From an uncultured Pelagibacteraceae bacterium (GTDB lineage Bacteria; Pseudomonadota; Alphaproteobacteria; Pelagibacterales; Pelagibacteraceae), in NCBI GenBank assembly GCA_902514945.1, contig CABXSO010000001.1, forward strand, positions 1-64,000: a stretch of 64,000 nt of DNA, in the 5' to 3' direction. The notes beneath the pieces were generated by a model. That model searched no databases and was not told the DNA's origin. It saw only the letters and a list, made by a program, of their open reading frames with translations. Position numbers and translations under genes: made by a program. Below are positions 25,597 through 38,867 of the stretch, piece by piece (position 1 is the first letter of the stretch; each line of letters opens with the position of its first letter).

Positions 25597-26392
25597 ATTT
25601 TTGCCAAACCGATTTTTCCTCTAATATATTTGATAATTGATCGACATGGGTATTTGAAGATGATAATTTTTTACTAAGCCAACTTTTTGATTTTTCAAAT
25701 TTTTTAATGACAACATCTTCTCCAAATTTTTCTTTTAATACCTGATCTGCATTTCCTATCTCATCTATCAAACCAAGATCTTTGGCTTTTCTGCCGGACC
25801 AAAATTCACCTGAAAATAACTCTACCTCAGATTTTTTAAGTTTTGATGACCTGCTTTTTTCGACAACCTCTATGAAATCTTTATGTAAATCTAATTGAAT
25901 ATTTTTTAATCTTTCGATGTCTTCTTTTTTTTCATCAAGAAATGGGTCTAATGTACTTTTATTTTTCCCTGCAGTGTGCACTCTTCTCTCAACACCTATC
26001 TTTTTTATCAATTCTGTAAAGCCGAAAGAAGAGTAGATAACACCTATCGAGCCTATAATTGAACTTGAGTTTGCATAAATTTCATCTCCAGCACACGCTA
26101 TTAGATATCCGCCTGAGGCTGCTACATCTTCTGCAAAAACTATTACTTTTTTTTTATTTTTTTTTGCCTGTTGTCTAATTAAACTATAAATTAAATGTGA
26201 TTGGACGGGAGATCCTCCTGGAGAATTTATTGTAATAGCGACACACGGTGCTTTTTTAACTGAAAAAGCTTTTGAAATAATCTCCTCTTGACCAGAAAAA
26301 TCTATACCCTGTTTAAATTTACCTACATTTCCAATTACGCCATTTAGCTTTACATGTGGAATAATTTTTTTTTTTTTAAAAAAAGAGAGCAT
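25586..26392 (-). CDS. S49 family signal-peptide-peptidase-like serine protease
   Basis: A 268-residue SppA/SohB-type protease. The [14 protein letters not shown] oxyanion segment is at 54-67. The nucleophile Ser93 lies in [12 protein letters not shown], and the general base lysine is probably Lys143 or Lys145 ([11 protein letters not shown]). Unlike SohB it has no obvious N-terminal membrane helix, only [13 protein letters not shown]. It is the short, single-domain form found in many alphaproteobacteria and is likely to degrade signal peptides or membrane proteins. The fifth codon onward sits in a T13-A7 homopolymer, a slippage-prone site. It overlaps glyQ by 11 bases. Confidence 0.88.
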   Translation of the reverse strand: MLSFFKKKKIIPHVKLNGVIGNVGKFKQGIDFSGQEEIISKAFSVKKAPCVAITINSPGGSPVQSHLIYSLIRQQAKKNKKKVIVFAEDVAASGGYLIACAGDEIYANSSSIIGSIGVIYSSFGFTELIKKIGVERRVHTAGKNKSTLDPFLDEKKEDIERLKNIQLDLHKDFIEVVEKSRSSKLKKSEVELFSGEFWSGRKAKDLGLIDEIGNADQVLKEKFGEDVVIKKFEKSKSWLSKKLSSSNTHVDQLSNILEEKSVWQKYGL

Positions 26393-26460
26393 TTTAAATA
26401 TTTATAGAATTTTTTAGTGAATATAAAGACACCTTATAATTGAAGATACAGGTGCGTCAA

Positions 26461-26491
26461 TTGATAAGTATAAAAAGTAACCTATTATACT
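26461..26491 (+). promoter_or_regulatory. Candidate sigma70 promoter for ispB
   Basis: TTGATA at 26461-26466 matches a -35 element. A -10 element is either TATTAT at 26483-26488 (16-base spacer) or TATACT at 26486-26491 (19-base spacer). The ispB start at 26506 leaves a very short leader with no Shine-Dalgarno. This sits in the 113-base divergent gap between the S49 peptidase and ispB, which otherwise shows no ORF. Confidence 0.4.
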
Positions 26492-26505
26492 AATTTGCTC
26501 GATAA

Positions 26506-27519
26506 ATGGGAAGTGTCATACAACTAAAAAACAAAATTAATAATTCATATTTTCAACTTAAAAACTCAGTCGAAGATAGATTGATGTTAGTTGAAGAAAA
26601 AATAAAGTCAAAATTGGAGAGCAATGTAGACTTAGTTCAAAAAATGTCAAACTATCACCTTAATACAGGTGGTAAAAGATTAAGAGCTTTATTAACTCTA
26701 GGATCAGCAAAGTTATGCAATTATACAAAAGGAACTAGAGATATAAATTTAGCTGCTTGCGTAGAACTTATTCACTCAGCAACTTTAATGCATGATGATG
26801 TGATAGATAATGGTTCTATTAGAAGAGGAAAAAAAACTTTGAATAAAATATGGGATAATCATTCATCTGTTTTGTTAGGAGATTATTTACTAAGTAGATG
26901 TTTTGAAATGATGGTGGAGGATGGGAATATTGAAGTATTAAAATTATTGTCATCGACCTCCTCTAAGATTGCTCAAGGTGAAGTTCTTCAATTGCAACAT
27001 CAGGGTGAGGTTGACATGCTGGAAGAAACTTACTTAAAAATTATCTCTGCTAAAACCGCAGAGCTTTTTGCGGCGGCTACAAAAGTAGGTGCTATTTTAT
27101 CAAACGTGGAAACAAAAGAAAAAGAAGCATTAGAATTTTATGGAAGGAATTTGGGCTTAACATTCCAAATAGCTGATGATACTTTGGATTATAAATCTGA
27201 GTCAAAGTTTTTTGGAAAAAAAATTGGTAAAGATTTTTACGAAGGAAAGACTACCTTGCCAATTATTTTGTTATTTCAAAAAGCAAATTTAAAGGAAAAA
27301 AAAATACTTAAAAATATTTTTTCAAAAAACAAAAGAGATGAAAACGATTTAAACCGTACATTATCTTTAATTAAAAAATATGAGATAATTAGAAAGTGTT
27401 ATCAAAAAGCAAACCACTATATTAATTTAGCATCAAGCTCATTATCAATATTTAAAGATTGTGATGAAAAAAACATTCTTGAAAATTTAACTTCATTTAG
27501 TTTGTCAAGGGATTTTTAG
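26506..27519 (+). CDS. ispB: Octaprenyl/long-chain polyprenyl diphosphate synthase
   Basis: A trans-isoprenyl diphosphate synthase of 337 residues. The first aspartate-rich motif is in LMHDDVIDNGSIRRGKKT and the second in FQIADDTLDYKS; GGKRLRALL is the usual substrate-binding lysine/arginine element. The residues before the first Asp-rich motif (small Ala/Thr rather than bulky aromatic) fit a long-chain product used for ubiquinone. Chain length is inferred. Its stop overlaps the stop of convergent pdxH by four bases. Confidence 0.9.
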   Translation: MGSVIQLKNKINNSYFQLKNSVEDRLMLVEEKIKSKLESNVDLVQKMSNYHLNTGGKRLRALLTLGSAKLCNYTKGTRDINLAACVELIHSATLMHDDVIDNGSIRRGKKTLNKIWDNHSSVLLGDYLLSRCFEMMVEDGNIEVLKLLSSTSSKIAQGEVLQLQHQGEVDMLEETYLKIISAKTAELFAAATKVGAILSNVETKEKEALEFYGRNLGLTFQIADDTLDYKSESKFFGKKIGKDFYEGKTTLPIILLFQKANLKEKKILKNIFSKNKRDENDLNRTLSLIKKYEIIRKCYQKANHYINLASSSLSIFKDCDEKNILENLTSFSLSRDF

Positions 27520-28142
27520 GGACTTAGAAGGCTTTTTATCCAATTACCATTTTTTTCTAAAGAATATTTTAATCTCTCGTGAATTCTATTATCACCATCT
27601 AACCAGAATTCAATTGTTGAAGGTTTTAAATTCCATCCAGACCAGTGACTTGGTCTAGGAACATTTTTTTTATCTTTATATTTTTTTCTATAATCCTCTA
27701 ATGAATTTAAAAGGTCATCTCTACTTTGAAGAACACTGCTTTGTTTTGAGGCCCAAGCACCTATTCTACTGTCGTATTCTCTTGAGGCATAGTACTCATC
27801 AGCTGTTTCATCGTCTACTTGCTGTAATGTTCCAACTATTCTTATTTGTCTTAGTAGACTTTTCCAATGAAAGCACATTGTAGCATTTGGATTTTCTTTA
27901 ATTTCATTTCCTTTTTGACTATTCAAATTTGTATAAAAAACAAATCCTTTTTCATTGTGACCTTTGAGAAGAACCATCCTAACTGAAGGAATACCCTCTT
28001 TATTTGCGGTGCCAAGCGCTAAAGCATTTGGGTCGTTAATTTCTTTTTTTTTAGCCTCTTCAAACCATTTTTGAAATAATTCAAACGGGTTATCTAGATC
28101 TAAAAAGCATTTATTAAGCCCTAGTGAGTTTTTTTGATTCAT
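27516..28142 (-). CDS. pdxH: Pyridoxamine/pyridoxine 5'-phosphate oxidase
   Basis: An FMN-dependent oxidase that makes pyridoxal 5'-phosphate. The 208-residue protein shows the FMN-binding RMVLLKGHNEKGFVFYTNLNSQKG, FHWKSLLRQIRI and the C-terminal PSHWSGWNLKPSTIEFWLDGDNRIHER, all family hallmarks. The last residues (LLSP) fit the usual RLAP-type end. It is divergent from aroC with only 33 bases between start codons, so promoters must overlap or sit in coding sequence. Confidence 0.96.
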   Translation of the reverse strand: MNQKNSLGLNKCFLDLDNPFELFQKWFEEAKKKEINDPNALALGTANKEGIPSVRMVLLKGHNEKGFVFYTNLNSQKGNEIKENPNATMCFHWKSLLRQIRIVGTLQQVDDETADEYYASREYDSRIGAWASKQSSVLQSRDDLLNSLEDYRKKYKDKKNVPRPSHWSGWNLKPSTIEFWLDGDNRIHERLKYSLEKNGNWIKSLLSP

Positions 28143-28175
28143 AATTTAAACAAAATAATCTATACAATATAAATA

Positions 28176-29258
28176 ATGTCATTTAATACTTTTGGAAAGA
28201 CTTTTCGTTTCACAACTTGGGGAGAGTCCCATGGTCCAGCTATTGGCTGTATTATTGATGGGTGTCCACCATTAATACCACTGAAGGAGGTGGATATTCA
28301 AAAAGAATTGAATAAACGAAAACCTGGACAATCTAAATTCACTACTCAAAGGAAGGAAAGTGACAAGGTTCAAATTCTTTCAGGAGTTTTTGAGGGTAAA
28401 ACGACAGGAACCCCGATATCTTTAATAATTTACAATGAAGATATGCGTTCAAAGGATTACAATGATATTAAAGATAAATTTAGACCAGGACATGCAGATT
28501 TCACATATTTTAAGAAATATGGAATAAGAGACTACAGAGGTGGTGGTAGATCATCAGCTAGAGAAACAGCTGCAAGGGTTGCAGCGGGTGCTGTGGCAAA
28601 AAAAGTTTTAGAAAAAAAATTAGGAAAAAAATTCAAAATCTATGGAGCTGTAACCCAGCTTGGAATACTAGGATGTGATACAAATAAATGGGATGATAAA
28701 ATAATTTCTAAAAACCCATTCTTTTGCCCAGATAAATCAATGTTAAAAATTTGGGAAAAATACTTATTAAGCATTAGAAAAGCTGGCTCGTCATGTGGGG
28801 CAATAATCGAAGTAAGAGCAAATGGTATTCCTGCTGGATTGGGTGCACCTATATACTCAAAATTAGATTCTGACATAGCTTCGGCTATGATGAGTATAAA
28901 TGCTGTAAAAGGAGTTAATATTGGTTCAGGTATGAACTCAGCACAATTATCAGGTGAGGAAAATTCTGATGAAATCTCTCAAAATAGAAAAAAAACAAAA
29001 TTTAAATCTAATAACGCTGGAGGTATTTTAGGCGGTATTTCTTCAGGTCAAGAAATAATTGTTTCTTTTGCCGTAAAGCCAACTTCATCAATTTTAAAAA
29101 GTAGAAAAACAATTAATAAATTTGGAAAAAATACAAGTATATCAGTAAAAGGTAGACATGATCCATGTGTTGGTATTAGAGCTGTACCAGTAGGTGAGGC
29201 AATGCTATCATGTGTTATATTAGATCATTATCTTCTTGATAAAGCTCAGTGTGGTTAG
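28176..29258 (+). CDS. aroC: Chorismate synthase
   Basis: The last step of the shikimate pathway: FMN-dependent elimination of phosphate from EPSP to give chorismate. The 360-residue protein contains [20 protein letters not shown] near the start, [37 protein letters not shown] with the catalytic His, and [17 protein letters not shown] towards the end. It ends four bases from the stop of convergent dxs. Confidence 0.97.
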   Translation: MSFNTFGKTFRFTTWGESHGPAIGCIIDGCPPLIPLKEVDIQKELNKRKPGQSKFTTQRKESDKVQILSGVFEGKTTGTPISLIIYNEDMRSKDYNDIKDKFRPGHADFTYFKKYGIRDYRGGGRSSARETAARVAAGAVAKKVLEKKLGKKFKIYGAVTQLGILGCDTNKWDDKIISKNPFFCPDKSMLKIWEKYLLSIRKAGSSCGAIIEVRANGIPAGLGAPIYSKLDSDIASAMMSINAVKGVNIGSGMNSAQLSGEENSDEISQNRKKTKFKSNNAGGILGGISSGQEIIVSFAVKPTSSILKSRKTINKFGKNTSISVKGRHDPCVGIRAVPVGEAMLSCVILDHYLLDKAQCG

Positions 29259-29262
29259 TTCT

Positions 29263-31176
29263 TTAATTTTGTTTTTTTAAAACTATATTGGAATTTAGTA
29301 AATCTAGAACTTTTTCCTCAATTGAGATGGAGTCGAGATTTGCAATTTTGTACATTTTATCTGGAGTATCTTGATCAATAAAAATATCTGGTAATGTCAA
29401 TGATCTAAATTTTAAATTAGAGTCTATTAAACCTTTATTTGTTAAAAAATTAATTACATGAGAGCCAAAACCACCGATAGAACCCTCCTCAATAGTCATT
29501 ATCGCCTCATGAGTGGTAGCTAATTGCCAAATTAAATTTTCATCTAATGGTTTTGCAAATCTGGCATCGACAACTGTAATCGATACGCCTTTTTTTGATA
29601 AATTTTCTGCAGCTTTTAAAGTATCATTTAATCTTGCTCCAAAATTTAATATTGCTAATTTTTTCCCTTCTATGATAATTCTTGATTTTCCTATCTCAAT
29701 TTTTTCGTTTATCGTTGGCAGAATAGAACCTAATCCAGTTCCTCTTGGATATCTGAATGCACACGGTCTATCATTAATCTCGGTTGAGGTATTTATCATT
29801 CTCACAAGCTCAGCTTCATCACTAGCTGCCATGACAATAAAGTTTGGTAAAGTTGACAAATAAGTTGTATCAAAACTCCCAGCATGTGTTGGTCCATCAG
29901 CTCCTACAAGTCCTGCTCTATCAATTGCAAATCTGACAGGTAAACTTTGGATTGCTACGTCGTGAACCACTTGATCATAAGCTCTTTGAAGAAAAGTGGA
30001 ATAAATGGCAGCATATGGTTTAAAGTTTTCTGTAGCTAAACCTGCAGCAAATGTAACAGCATGCTGTTCTGCAATCCCAACATCAAAAGTCCTATCTGGA
30101 AATTCTTTACGGAAAATATTGAGGCCAGTCCCGTCAGGCATGGCAGCTGTAATAGCCACAATTTTACTATCCTTCTTTGCGTGTTGTATTAAAGTATTTG
30201 CAAAAACTTTTGTATATGAAGGTAATTTGCTTGAACTTTTTGATTGTTCTCCAGTTTTAACATTAAACTTTGATACTCCATGATAATTATCGTTAGCTTC
30301 TTCTGCAAAGGAATAGCCTTTTCCTTTTTTTGATTTAGTATGAATTAAAATTGGTCCTTCATGCTTTGAATCTCTAGCATTTCTTAAAATAGGAATTAGT
30401 GAATTTAAATCATGGCCATCTATTGGACCAATATAGTAAAATCCAAGTGAACTAAACAAAGTTCCACCTGTTACAGCTGATCTAATCAAATCTTCTGCTT
30501 TGCCTGCCTTTGCACTAAATCTTTTTGAAAAGGCTGACATAATTAATTTTATTGTCTCTCTTAAACTAAAATAAATCTTTCCTGAAAAGATTTTTGCTAA
30601 ATAAGTACTCATTGCTCCTACAGGTCGAGCAATTGACATATCATTATCATTTAAAATTACGATCATTTTAGTTTTGGAGGCGCCAGCATTATTCATAGCT
30701 TCATAAGCCATTCCCGCACTGATAGCTCCATCACCAATAACTGCAATTACATTATCTGACTTATTAGATAGTTTATTTGCCTCTGCTATACCCAACGCTG
30801 ATGAAATTGATGTTGAACTATGTGCTGCACCAAAAGGATCATATTCACTCTCTGATCTTTTTGTAAAACCAGAAAGACCATTACCTTGCCTTAATGTTCT
30901 TATCTTGTCTTTTCTACCAGTTAAAATTTTATGCGGATAACATTGATGACCAACATCCCAAATTAATTTATCGTTAGGTGTATTAAATATATAATGTAAT
31001 GCGACAGTCAATTCTACTACTCCAAGACTCGCTCCTAAATGTCCACCTGTCACAGAAACGGCATCAATCATTTCCTCTCTTAATTCATCAGCTACTTTTT
31101 GCAATTTTGACTCAGGTATTTTTTTTAAATCTGAAGGAAAATTAATCTCATCTAGTAATTCATATTTCTTTTTCAT
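29263..31176 (-). CDS. dxs: 1-deoxy-D-xylulose-5-phosphate synthase
   Basis: A thiamine-diphosphate enzyme that condenses pyruvate and glyceraldehyde 3-phosphate, the entry to the MEP isoprenoid pathway. The 637 residues include [21 protein letters not shown], the ThDP motif [28 protein letters not shown] with the catalytic Glu, and [15 protein letters not shown]. It is third in the xseB-ispA-dxs operon, a conserved arrangement in proteobacteria, and overlaps ispA by four bases. Its cofactor links it to the partial thiamine pathway in the window. Confidence 0.97.
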   Translation of the reverse strand: MKKKYELLDEINFPSDLKKIPESKLQKVADELREEMIDAVSVTGGHLGASLGVVELTVALHYIFNTPNDKLIWDVGHQCYPHKILTGRKDKIRTLRQGNGLSGFTKRSESEYDPFGAAHSSTSISSALGIAEANKLSNKSDNVIAVIGDGAISAGMAYEAMNNAGASKTKMIVILNDNDMSIARPVGAMSTYLAKIFSGKIYFSLRETIKLIMSAFSKRFSAKAGKAEDLIRSAVTGGTLFSSLGFYYIGPIDGHDLNSLIPILRNARDSKHEGPILIHTKSKKGKGYSFAEEANDNYHGVSKFNVKTGEQSKSSSKLPSYTKVFANTLIQHAKKDSKIVAITAAMPDGTGLNIFRKEFPDRTFDVGIAEQHAVTFAAGLATENFKPYAAIYSTFLQRAYDQVVHDVAIQSLPVRFAIDRAGLVGADGPTHAGSFDTTYLSTLPNFIVMAASDEAELVRMINTSTEINDRPCAFRYPRGTGLGSILPTINEKIEIGKSRIIIEGKKLAILNFGARLNDTLKAAENLSKKGVSITVVDARFAKPLDENLIWQLATTHEAIMTIEEGSIGGFGSHVINFLTNKGLIDSNLKFRSLTLPDIFIDQDTPDKMYKIANLDSISIEEKVLDLLNSNIVLKKQN

Positions 31177-32045
31177 TTATTTCTACTCAAAATATAATTT
31201 AATGTTTCGAACAAATTTTTGGTTCTTGGTCCATATTTAATTAGTTTTTCATTTATTTTTAAAATCAAATTGTTAGCATATTTAATAGTATTTTTGTATC
31301 CCAGTAAACTAATAAGAGTTGCCTTTCCCTTTTTTTTATCCTTACCAGTTTTTTTCCCTGCCACATAAAGAGTTCCTTTATAATCAATAAGATCATCAGC
31401 AACTTGAAATAACAACCCTATATCAGCACCAATATTTTCAAATTTTTTAATATCTTTTTTATTTTTTTTCTTAATTATTAATGGTGCTACACAACAAAAA
31501 CTAAAAAGTTTCCCAGTTTTTTTAATTTCCATCTCTTCAATCTTTTTTTTGGAAATTTTTTTACGTTCATAACTTAAATCTAAATATTGTCCCCCTGCTA
31601 TTCCAAGGTGACCTGAACTTTCAGAGATTCTATTAATTAAAGTAGTTTTAATTTTTTCATTAATTTTTAAATCTTTATGACTTAAGATTTCAAAAGCCAT
31701 TGTTAAAAGTGAATTTCCAGCTAAAACTGCTGTAGCTTCTCCAAATTTAATATGTGCTGATGGTTTGCCTCTTCTTATAGAATCATCATCCATGCAAGGT
31801 AAATCATCATGTATTAAAGAATACGCATGAATACATTCAACCGCAGCCCCGATAATGATAAGTGTTCTATAGTTTAATTTGAATAAAAACCCAATATCAA
31901 TTAAAATTTTTGATCTTATTTTTTTTCCACCAGAAAATAAACCATATTTCATTGCAACAATCAAATCTGATTTTTTTTGTTTAGAAATAAACTTTCTTAA
32001 AAAAAAATTTGTATCTTTAGCAATTTTACTTAGTTTTTTTTGCAT
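31173..32045 (-). CDS. ispA: Farnesyl/geranylgeranyl diphosphate synthase
   Basis: A short-chain prenyl diphosphate synthase of 290 residues. The first aspartate-rich motif has the bacterial FPP-synthase insertion, [22 protein letters not shown], and the second is [20 protein letters not shown] binds the isopentenyl diphosphate. In SAR11-type genomes this product feeds both quinone side chains and, by a C20 product, carotenoid/retinal for proteorhodopsin; which length is made cannot be told from sequence. It overlaps xseB by 20 bases and dxs by four. Confidence 0.93.
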   Translation of the reverse strand: MQKKLSKIAKDTNFFLRKFISKQKKSDLIVAMKYGLFSGGKKIRSKILIDIGFLFKLNYRTLIIIGAAVECIHAYSLIHDDLPCMDDDSIRRGKPSAHIKFGEATAVLAGNSLLTMAFEILSHKDLKINEKIKTTLINRISESSGHLGIAGGQYLDLSYERKKISKKKIEEMEIKKTGKLFSFCCVAPLIIKKKNKKDIKKFENIGADIGLLFQVADDLIDYKGTLYVAGKKTGKDKKKGKATLISLLGYKNTIKYANNLILKINEKLIKYGPRTKNLFETLNYILSRNK

Positions 32046-32280
32046 GATTTTTTTGACTAATTTTAGATATCATTTTTTTTGTTTTTTCGTTAATTTCTCT
32101 AATATCTTTTTGAAATTTTTTTTCAATAATGTTATTGAGTTTGATTAGGTTTTGATATTTGTCTAAAGAGTCACCTAAATCCTTTTGATTTTCTAATTCT
32201 TCAATCATCCTATTTGCCTCAAAAGTTAACTCCTCAAGAGAAAATGAATTATAATCTTTTTGTAAATTTTTATCTTTCAT
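32026..32280 (-). CDS. xseB: Exodeoxyribonuclease VII small subunit
   Basis: An 84-residue helical protein. FSLEELTFEANRMIEELENQ, then DLGDSLDKYQNLIKLNN and a lysine-rich tail, match the XseB helix-turn-helix coil. Together with the large subunit XseA (not in this window) it forms a nuclease active on single-stranded DNA. Position before ispA and dxs, as in E. coli, strongly supports the call despite a divergent sequence. Its start is only 20 bases from the start of the divergent Sua5-type gene. Confidence 0.85.
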   Translation of the reverse strand: MKDKNLQKDYNSFSLEELTFEANRMIEELENQKDLGDSLDKYQNLIKLNNIIEKKFQKDIREINEKTKKMISKISQKNHAKKTK

Positions 32281-32300
32281 ATAATACTCTCAAATAGTAC

Positions 32301-33233
32301 ATGAAAATTAATCTTGCAAATATTAAAAAAGCGAAGAAACTGTTAAATAAAAGAGAGTGTATTGCTATACCCACTGAAACTGTTTATGGAATTGGAGGAA
32401 ATGCTTATTCTGACACTGCTTGTAAAAAAATATTTAAATTAAAAAAAAGACCCAAGAATAATCCACTGATAGTTCATTATTATGATTTAAAAAACTTAGA
32501 AGCTGATTGTGATTTAAATAATGATTTTAAAAAATTGTATAAAAGATTTTGTCCTGGGCCAATAACATTTATTTTAAATCTTAAGAAAACATCAAAAATT
32601 TCTAAAGTTGCAACAAATCAAAAAAAAACACTTGCTGTAAGATTTCCAAAACATCCTATAACAAGAAATTTATTAAAAAATTTAAATTTTCCTATTGCAG
32701 CACCTAGTGCAAATATTTCTACAAAAATAAGTGCAGTGACTTCTTCAGATGTTAAAGATGATTTTGGAAAAAAAATTAAGTATGTGCTTGAAGGTGGAAA
32801 ATCATTAATCGGTGTAGAATCAACGATTGTTGATCTTAGAAAAAAACCTCAAATTTTAAGATTGGGTGGTTTAGAAGTAGAAACTATTCAAAAAATATTA
32901 AAAAAAAAGATATCAATTAACATTAATCCCTCTAAAATTTCAGTACCTGGACAATTGAAAATCCATTATTCTCCCGGTATTCCAATTAGGCTTAATGTTA
33001 GAAAAATTCAAAAAGATGAAGCCTTTTTATTAATTAAAAAAAATAAGATTAACAAATCAAACTATTATTTTTTATCAGAAAAAGGAAATTTAAAAGAAGC
33101 TGCAAAAAATCTTTATACGACTTTAAGAAAAATAAAAAAAGATAGATATAAATCTATAGCTGTGAGTAAAATTCCGAATAAAGGATTTGGCAAAACAATA
33201 AATGATAGATTAATGAGAGCTTCAAAATTTTAA
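32301..33233 (+). CDS. tsaC: Threonylcarbamoyl-AMP synthase, Sua5 type
   Basis: Makes threonylcarbamoyl-AMP for t6A37 modification of ANN-decoding tRNAs. The YrdC domain (residues 1-200) shows IAIPTETVYGIGGNA, KKRPKNNPLIVHYY, RFCPGPITFIL and the nucleotide-binding APSANIS. The C-terminal Sua5 domain (about 200-310) makes it the long form rather than short TsaC. It is the first gene of a three-gene unit with an ABC transporter and its stop overlaps the next start by one base. The promoter must lie within the 20-base gap or inside xseB. Confidence 0.93.
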   Translation: MKINLANIKKAKKLLNKRECIAIPTETVYGIGGNAYSDTACKKIFKLKKRPKNNPLIVHYYDLKNLEADCDLNNDFKKLYKRFCPGPITFILNLKKTSKISKVATNQKKTLAVRFPKHPITRNLLKNLNFPIAAPSANISTKISAVTSSDVKDDFGKKIKYVLEGGKSLIGVESTIVDLRKKPQILRLGGLEVETIQKILKKKISININPSKISVPGQLKIHYSPGIPIRLNVRKIQKDEAFLLIKKNKINKSNYYFLSEKGNLKEAAKNLYTTLRKIKKDRYKSIAVSKIPNKGFGKTINDRLMRASKF

Positions 33234-33961
33234 TGCCAATACCACTCGAAATAATCGATTTATCAAAAACTTATGACTCGAAAGAAGCTGTTCGAAATAT
33301 TTCTTTTAAGGTAAATGAAAATGAAATCATTGGAATTCTTGGGCCTAATGGTTGTGGCAAAACGACAACAATAGGTATGATCCTGGGTTTACTTAAACCC
33401 ACTGGAGGCAAAGTTTTAATTAAGGGTTTAGAAATTGAAAAACAAAGAGTAGATTTGTTGAACGAATTAAATTTTATTTCACCTTATATTGAATTACCAA
33501 AAAAATTAACCGTAAAACAGAATTTAGAAGTCTATGGAAGACTTTATGATGTTAAGGAACTAAAAAAAAAAATTGAATATCTTTGTGAAAAATTAAGATT
33601 AAATGAATTTATTAATAAAAACACTGGAGAACTTTCCTCTGGTCAAAAAAATAGAGTAAGTCTTGCTAAATCAATTATTAATGATCCATCTGTTTTACTT
33701 CTTGATGAACCAACTGCATCTCTTGATCCAGAAACAGGAGACTTTGTTAGAAGTTTTTTAGAAGAATACCAGAAAGAAAAAAAAACTTCTATTCTCCTTG
33801 CTTCTCATAATATGTCCGAGGTTGAAAGATTGTGCTCCTCAGTACTTATGATGAATAAAGGAACTATTATTGATGAGGGAACACCTGAAGAATTAATTAA
33901 AAAACATGGCCGGAAAAATATGGAGGAAGTTTTTTTAAAACTTACAAGAGATTTATTGTGA
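33233..33961 (+). CDS. ABC transporter ATP-binding protein
   Basis: A 242-residue ATPase subunit. Walker A is GPNGCGKT at 37-44, signature LSSGQ at 134-138, Walker B LLLDEP at 155-160, and the switch His is in LASHNMSE. It resembles the ABC-2 exporters of the NodI/CcmA/YadG type. The adjacent permease starts inside its stop codon (GTGA overlap), so the two form one exporter. The substrate is unknown; lipid, polysaccharide or small hydrophobic compounds are all possible. Confidence 0.9.
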   Translation: MPIPLEIIDLSKTYDSKEAVRNISFKVNENEIIGILGPNGCGKTTTIGMILGLLKPTGGKVLIKGLEIEKQRVDLLNELNFISPYIELPKKLTVKQNLEVYGRLYDVKELKKKIEYLCEKLRLNEFINKNTGELSSGQKNRVSLAKSIINDPSVLLLDEPTASLDPETGDFVRSFLEEYQKEKKTSILLASHNMSEVERLCSSVLMMNKGTIIDEGTPEELIKKHGRKNMEEVFLKLTRDLL

Positions 33962-34749
33962 ATTTAAATAAAATGTATGGTCTTTTTTTAAGACATTTTT
34001 ATCTTATCAAAAGTTCTTTACCTAGGGTTTTGGATTTGATTTATTGGCCAACTATTCAGATTATTCTTTGGGGCTTTATTTCCAAATTTTTTTCAATTTA
34101 TAGTGATTATTACAGTAATACGCTTGGAATAATTCTTACATGTGCAATTCTTTACGATATTCTTTTCAGATCAAGCATAAGTTTTAATATGCTCTTTTTA
34201 GAGGAAATCTGGAGCAGAAATTTTACAAATTTATTTATTGCTCCTCTTAAACTTAGAGAAATAATAGCATCACTAATCTTCACTGCTCTAATAAGAACTT
34301 TAATCGGATTAGTTCCTGCAATTATTTTGACATCACCTTTGTTTGGAGTCTCAATTTTAAAATTAGGTTTTCCTCTATTAATATTATTTCTAAGTTTATA
34401 TATATTTGGAATAACACTTGGGTTATTTGTTAGCTCTGGTCTGATGAGGTTTGGTCCATCTTTTGAAAATATAGCTTGGTCATCTTTATTTTTACTTGCA
34501 CCATTAGGCTGTATTTATTATCCAATAGAAATACTTCCTAATTTTTTTCAGATTATTGCGAAAGGTTTACCATTAGTTTACATTTTTGATGAGACAAGAA
34601 ATATATTATTAAATGGAGTTGTAAATTATGAAAATATAAAACAAGCTTATTTGTTAAATCTAGTTTATTTAATTTTTGGAATATATTTATTTTATTTCTC
34701 TTTTTTAAAAGCCAGGGTAAAAGGAACATTAATAAATATGGGTGAATAA
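33958..34749 (+). CDS. ABC-2 type transporter permease
   Basis: A 263-residue integral membrane protein with about six hydrophobic helices, typical of ABC-2 permeases. The amphipathic coupling stretch EEIWSRNFTNLFIAPLKLREI near residues 80-100 is a conserved feature of the family, and the LAPLGCIYYPIEILP segment is its ABC-2 signature. It starts with GTG at 33958, overlapping the ATPase stop. It works as a homodimer with two copies of the neighbouring ATPase. Confidence 0.87.
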   Translation: MNLNKMYGLFLRHFYLIKSSLPRVLDLIYWPTIQIILWGFISKFFSIYSDYYSNTLGIILTCAILYDILFRSSISFNMLFLEEIWSRNFTNLFIAPLKLREIIASLIFTALIRTLIGLVPAIILTSPLFGVSILKLGFPLLILFLSLYIFGITLGLFVSSGLMRFGPSFENIAWSSLFLLAPLGCIYYPIEILPNFFQIIAKGLPLVYIFDETRNILLNGVVNYENIKQAYLLNLVYLIFGIYLFYFSFLKARVKGTLINMGE

Positions 34750-34750
34750 T

Positions 34751-34827
34751 TGGTGCGCCTGCTAGGAGTCGAACCCAGAACCTCCTGATCCGAAGTCAGG
34801 CGCTCTATCCAGTTGAGCTACAAGCGC
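34751..34827 (-). tRNA. tRNA-Arg (anticodon TCG)
   Basis: A 77-base tRNA on the minus strand with encoded CCA (34751-34753). The acceptor stem GCGCTTG, the D-arm AGCTCAACTGGATAGAGC, and the anticodon stem CCTGA/TCAGG around loop CTTCGGA give anticodon TCG, reading CGN arginine codons. The T-arm has GGTTCGACTC. It lies between the ABC permease and rluD, opposite in strand to both. Confidence 0.95.
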
Positions 34828-34850
34828 ATATCATATTAATATAACATTTT

Positions 34851-35831
34851 ATGGAAAAAAAAATAAATTTGATTGTTGATAAGATTGAAAATGACATCCG
34901 TGTTGATGTTTTTATCAAAAAGAGAAAGGATGCAGTTAGTCGAACTAGAATAAAAAAACTGATTTTAGATAAAAAATTAACGATAAACAACAAAGTAGTA
35001 ATTGATCCCTCTAAGAAAATATATTTTAATGATCAAATAAAATTGATTATTCCTGAACCTAAAAAAGCTTCTCTAAAACCATACAAGTTTAATTTAGATA
35101 TAGTTTTTGAGGATAAGGACTTAATTGTTTTAAATAAACCTGCTGGAATAGTGATACACCCCGGAGCGGGTAATTTCGATAATACTATTGTAAATGCTCT
35201 TATGAATTATAATAAGAACTCTTTTTCTAATATTGGAGGTGAATTAAGACCTGGTATAGTACATAGAATTGATAAAAATACATCTGGATTAGTTGTGGTT
35301 GCAAAAAATAATCTAACACACGAACATCTTTCAAATCAATTTAATAAACATACAATCAATCGAGTTTATCAATTATTAATTTGGGGGAAAGTTAGACCAT
35401 CTAAAGGTAAGATAGAAACCTTCATTAAAAGGAGTTCAAAAAATAGACAAATGATGGAGGTTAGTAGTAGTAAAGGAAAAAAAGCAATAACCAATTATAA
35501 AACTTTAGAAATTTTTGAAAATGATAATATACCAACATTAAGTTTATTAGAGTGTAAATTAGAAACTGGTCGAACCCATCAAATTAGAGTCCATATGAAT
35601 TATTTAGGTAATAGTATTGTTGGTGACGACAAATATAAAAAGAAATTTAATAGTCTTAAAAATATAGATCCTTTATTAGAAAAAATTTTAATTAAGTTAA
35701 ATAGACAGTTTCTTCATGCGAAAACGTTAGGATTTATTCACCCAAAAAAAAATAAAGAAATGACTTTTAACTCAATTTTACCAAATGAACTTCAAATAAT
35801 TCTAAAAACACTGAGAAATGCGGTTAAATAA
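34851..35831 (+). CDS. rluD: 23S rRNA pseudouridine synthase, RluD-like
   Basis: A 326-residue RluA-family enzyme. An N-terminal S4-like RNA-binding domain (RTRIKKLILDKKLTINNK) is followed by the catalytic domain with Asp141 in HRIDKNTSGL, NKPAGIVIHPG before it and the RTHQIRVHMN motif after. The S4 domain and length fit RluD, which modifies helix 69 of 23S rRNA. RluC-like specificity is possible. The rpoH gene follows after 34 bases. Confidence 0.9.
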   Translation: MEKKINLIVDKIENDIRVDVFIKKRKDAVSRTRIKKLILDKKLTINNKVVIDPSKKIYFNDQIKLIIPEPKKASLKPYKFNLDIVFEDKDLIVLNKPAGIVIHPGAGNFDNTIVNALMNYNKNSFSNIGGELRPGIVHRIDKNTSGLVVVAKNNLTHEHLSNQFNKHTINRVYQLLIWGKVRPSKGKIETFIKRSSKNRQMMEVSSSKGKKAITNYKTLEIFENDNIPTLSLLECKLETGRTHQIRVHMNYLGNSIVGDDKYKKKFNSLKNIDPLLEKILIKLNRQFLHAKTLGFIHPKKNKEMTFNSILPNELQIILKTLRNAVK

Positions 35832-35865
35832 ATCATTGAAAAATTTTAAATATTAATTAGATAAA

Positions 35866-38866
<3,001 letters not shown>

Positions 38867-38867
38867 A

